Source: Corynebacterium aurimucosum (GTDB lineage Bacteria > Actinomycetota > Actinomycetes > Mycobacteriales > Mycobacteriaceae). Taken from it: a stretch of 64,000 nt of DNA. The notes under the pieces were generated by a model. That model was not told the DNA's origin, searched no databases, and worked only from the letters and a program-made list of their open reading frames with translations. The stretch's first letter is position 1. Every line of letters starts with the position of its first letter. The stretch spans positions 1,426,001 to 1,490,000 of the forward strand of contig NZ_CP047048.1 of the NCBI RefSeq assembly GCF_030408555.1, given 5' to 3'. The translations under genes and the position numbers were made by a program. Below are positions 63,439-64,000 of the stretch, piece by piece.

Positions 63439-64000
63439 CCAGGTCCGCAACACAAAAGTGCAGACTTGGAAGTGCAGACTTCCTGTTCGCGGAAGGAAGT
63501 TTTGCGGGTGGCGGCTTTCGTGACCCTTGGCGGAATCAAGCGGTGGATGCGCCACGCTTGAATAGTTCGTTAAGTATTTCACGTGGGGTTGCGCCGCCGA
63601 GGATTTGTCGGGGTGTTTCGTTGAGCTCATTTTGTACCCACGCGACATGTTCGGGTGTGACGGTGGCAAAGTCGGTGCCTTTTTTGTAGAACCGGCGCCT
63701 GATCTCGCCGTTGGTGTTCTCGTTGGTTGGTCTCTGCCACGGTGAGTGCGGGTCGCAGAAAAACACCTGGCAGCCGTCTTTGATCTGGACCTGTGCTGTG
63801 ACAGCCATTTCTGCCCCTTGGTCCCATGTGATGGTTTTTAGCTGCTCGATGTTGAGGTCTTTGACCATGTCCTGCAAGGTTGCGACCACGGTTTGTGAAC
63901 TGTGCTCATCGGGGAGGTGTCCAAGCAGGGTGTAGCGGCTGGTGCGCTCTACTAGGGTAATCAGTGCGCTTTTGCCGCCTTTACCAATGACAAGGTCGCC
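63439..64000 (-). mobile_element. IS30-family element, right end within window
   Basis: Contains the terminal part of an IS30-type transposase gene read on the minus strand and about 97 bases of terminal non-coding DNA (63439-63535). AGTGCAGACTT is present twice there (63457-63467, 63471-63481) and GGAAGT/ACTTCC form an inverted repeat. The rest lies outside the window. Confidence 0.75.
63536..64000 (-). CDS. IS30-family transposase, C-terminal 154 residues (N-terminus outside window)
   Basis: In frame from the window edge to TGA at 63536-63538. The DDE core is visible: 'GDLVIGKGGKSALITLVERTSRYTLLGHLP', 'ITWDQGAEMA' (catalytic Asp) and 'FFCDPHSPWQRPTNENTNGEIRRRF' (Asn/Glu motif) followed by 'TPRQILGGATPREIL'. 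This is an intact C-terminal half; completeness of the rest cannot be judged. Confidence 0.9.
   Translation of the reverse strand, partial: GDLVIGKGGKSALITLVERTSRYTLLGHLPDEHSSQTVVATLQDMVKDLNIEQLKTITWDQGAEMAVTAQVQIKDGCQVFFCDPHSPWQRPTNENTNGEIRRRFYKKGTDFATVTPEHVAWVQNELNETPRQILGGATPREILNELFKRGASTA

Overview
The window is a chromosomal segment of a Corynebacterium (high-GC actinobacterium). The evidence is gene content and order: a secA2-odhI-ftsR-nuclease-MerR block, a tlyA-nadK-recN-steA-steB-nudix-xerD operon, an orphan parA with scpA-scpB-rluB-cmk-der, and gnd, corA, thiD and ndh, all as in Corynebacterium and Mycobacterium. Several genes also seem to start right after a -10 box with no ribosome binding site, which is common in this genus. 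The species cannot be fixed from sequence alone.

Layout. 1-7.4 kb: tail of a small zinc-ribbon protein, a YceI lipid-binding-type protein and a small membrane protein, then an uptake cluster (MHS-type MFS transporter, BASS-type transporter, 973-aa FAD/iron-sulfur 2-hydroxyacid dehydrogenase). 7.4-14.2 kb, minus strand: ugpAEBC-type ABC importer with a glycerophosphodiester phosphodiesterase and a CFA-synthase-like protein. 14.4-20.4 kb: core metabolism (ndh, thiD, corA, gnd). 20.4-22.4 kb: a 13E12-type HNH gene in repeat-containing non-coding DNA. 22.4-26.3 kb: membrane protein, DEAD-box helicase with an overlapping partner gene, VWA protein. 26.5-31.8 kb, minus strand: signalling and cell-division block. 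31.9-35.5 kb: hydrolase-OsmC fusion, YchJ-like protein, tRNA-Pro(GGG), Kef-type transporter.

35.6-45.4 kb is the variable and decaying part. It holds a double-TetR regulator broken by a frameshift at a G5 run, an Rv0909-type antitoxin without a visible toxin, a solitary type III Mod-like DNA methyltransferase, an esterase lipoprotein, an ABC/two-component operon whose histidine kinase has an in-frame TAG, and the C-terminal half of a Dcu C4-dicarboxylate transporter. 45.4-61.7 kb, minus strand, is conserved housekeeping and division DNA in tightly overlapping operons. 61.8-64 kb is a membrane protein, then a decayed IS3-family element cut by an IS30-family element that runs off the window.

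I found no CRISPR array, rRNA, prophage or recognisable complete defence system. The strongest candidates for a second look are the two interrupted regulators, the orphan methyltransferase, the CFA-like protein lacking its SAM motif, the HNH/repeat locus, and a strong terminator on the plus strand with no plus-strand gene before it.
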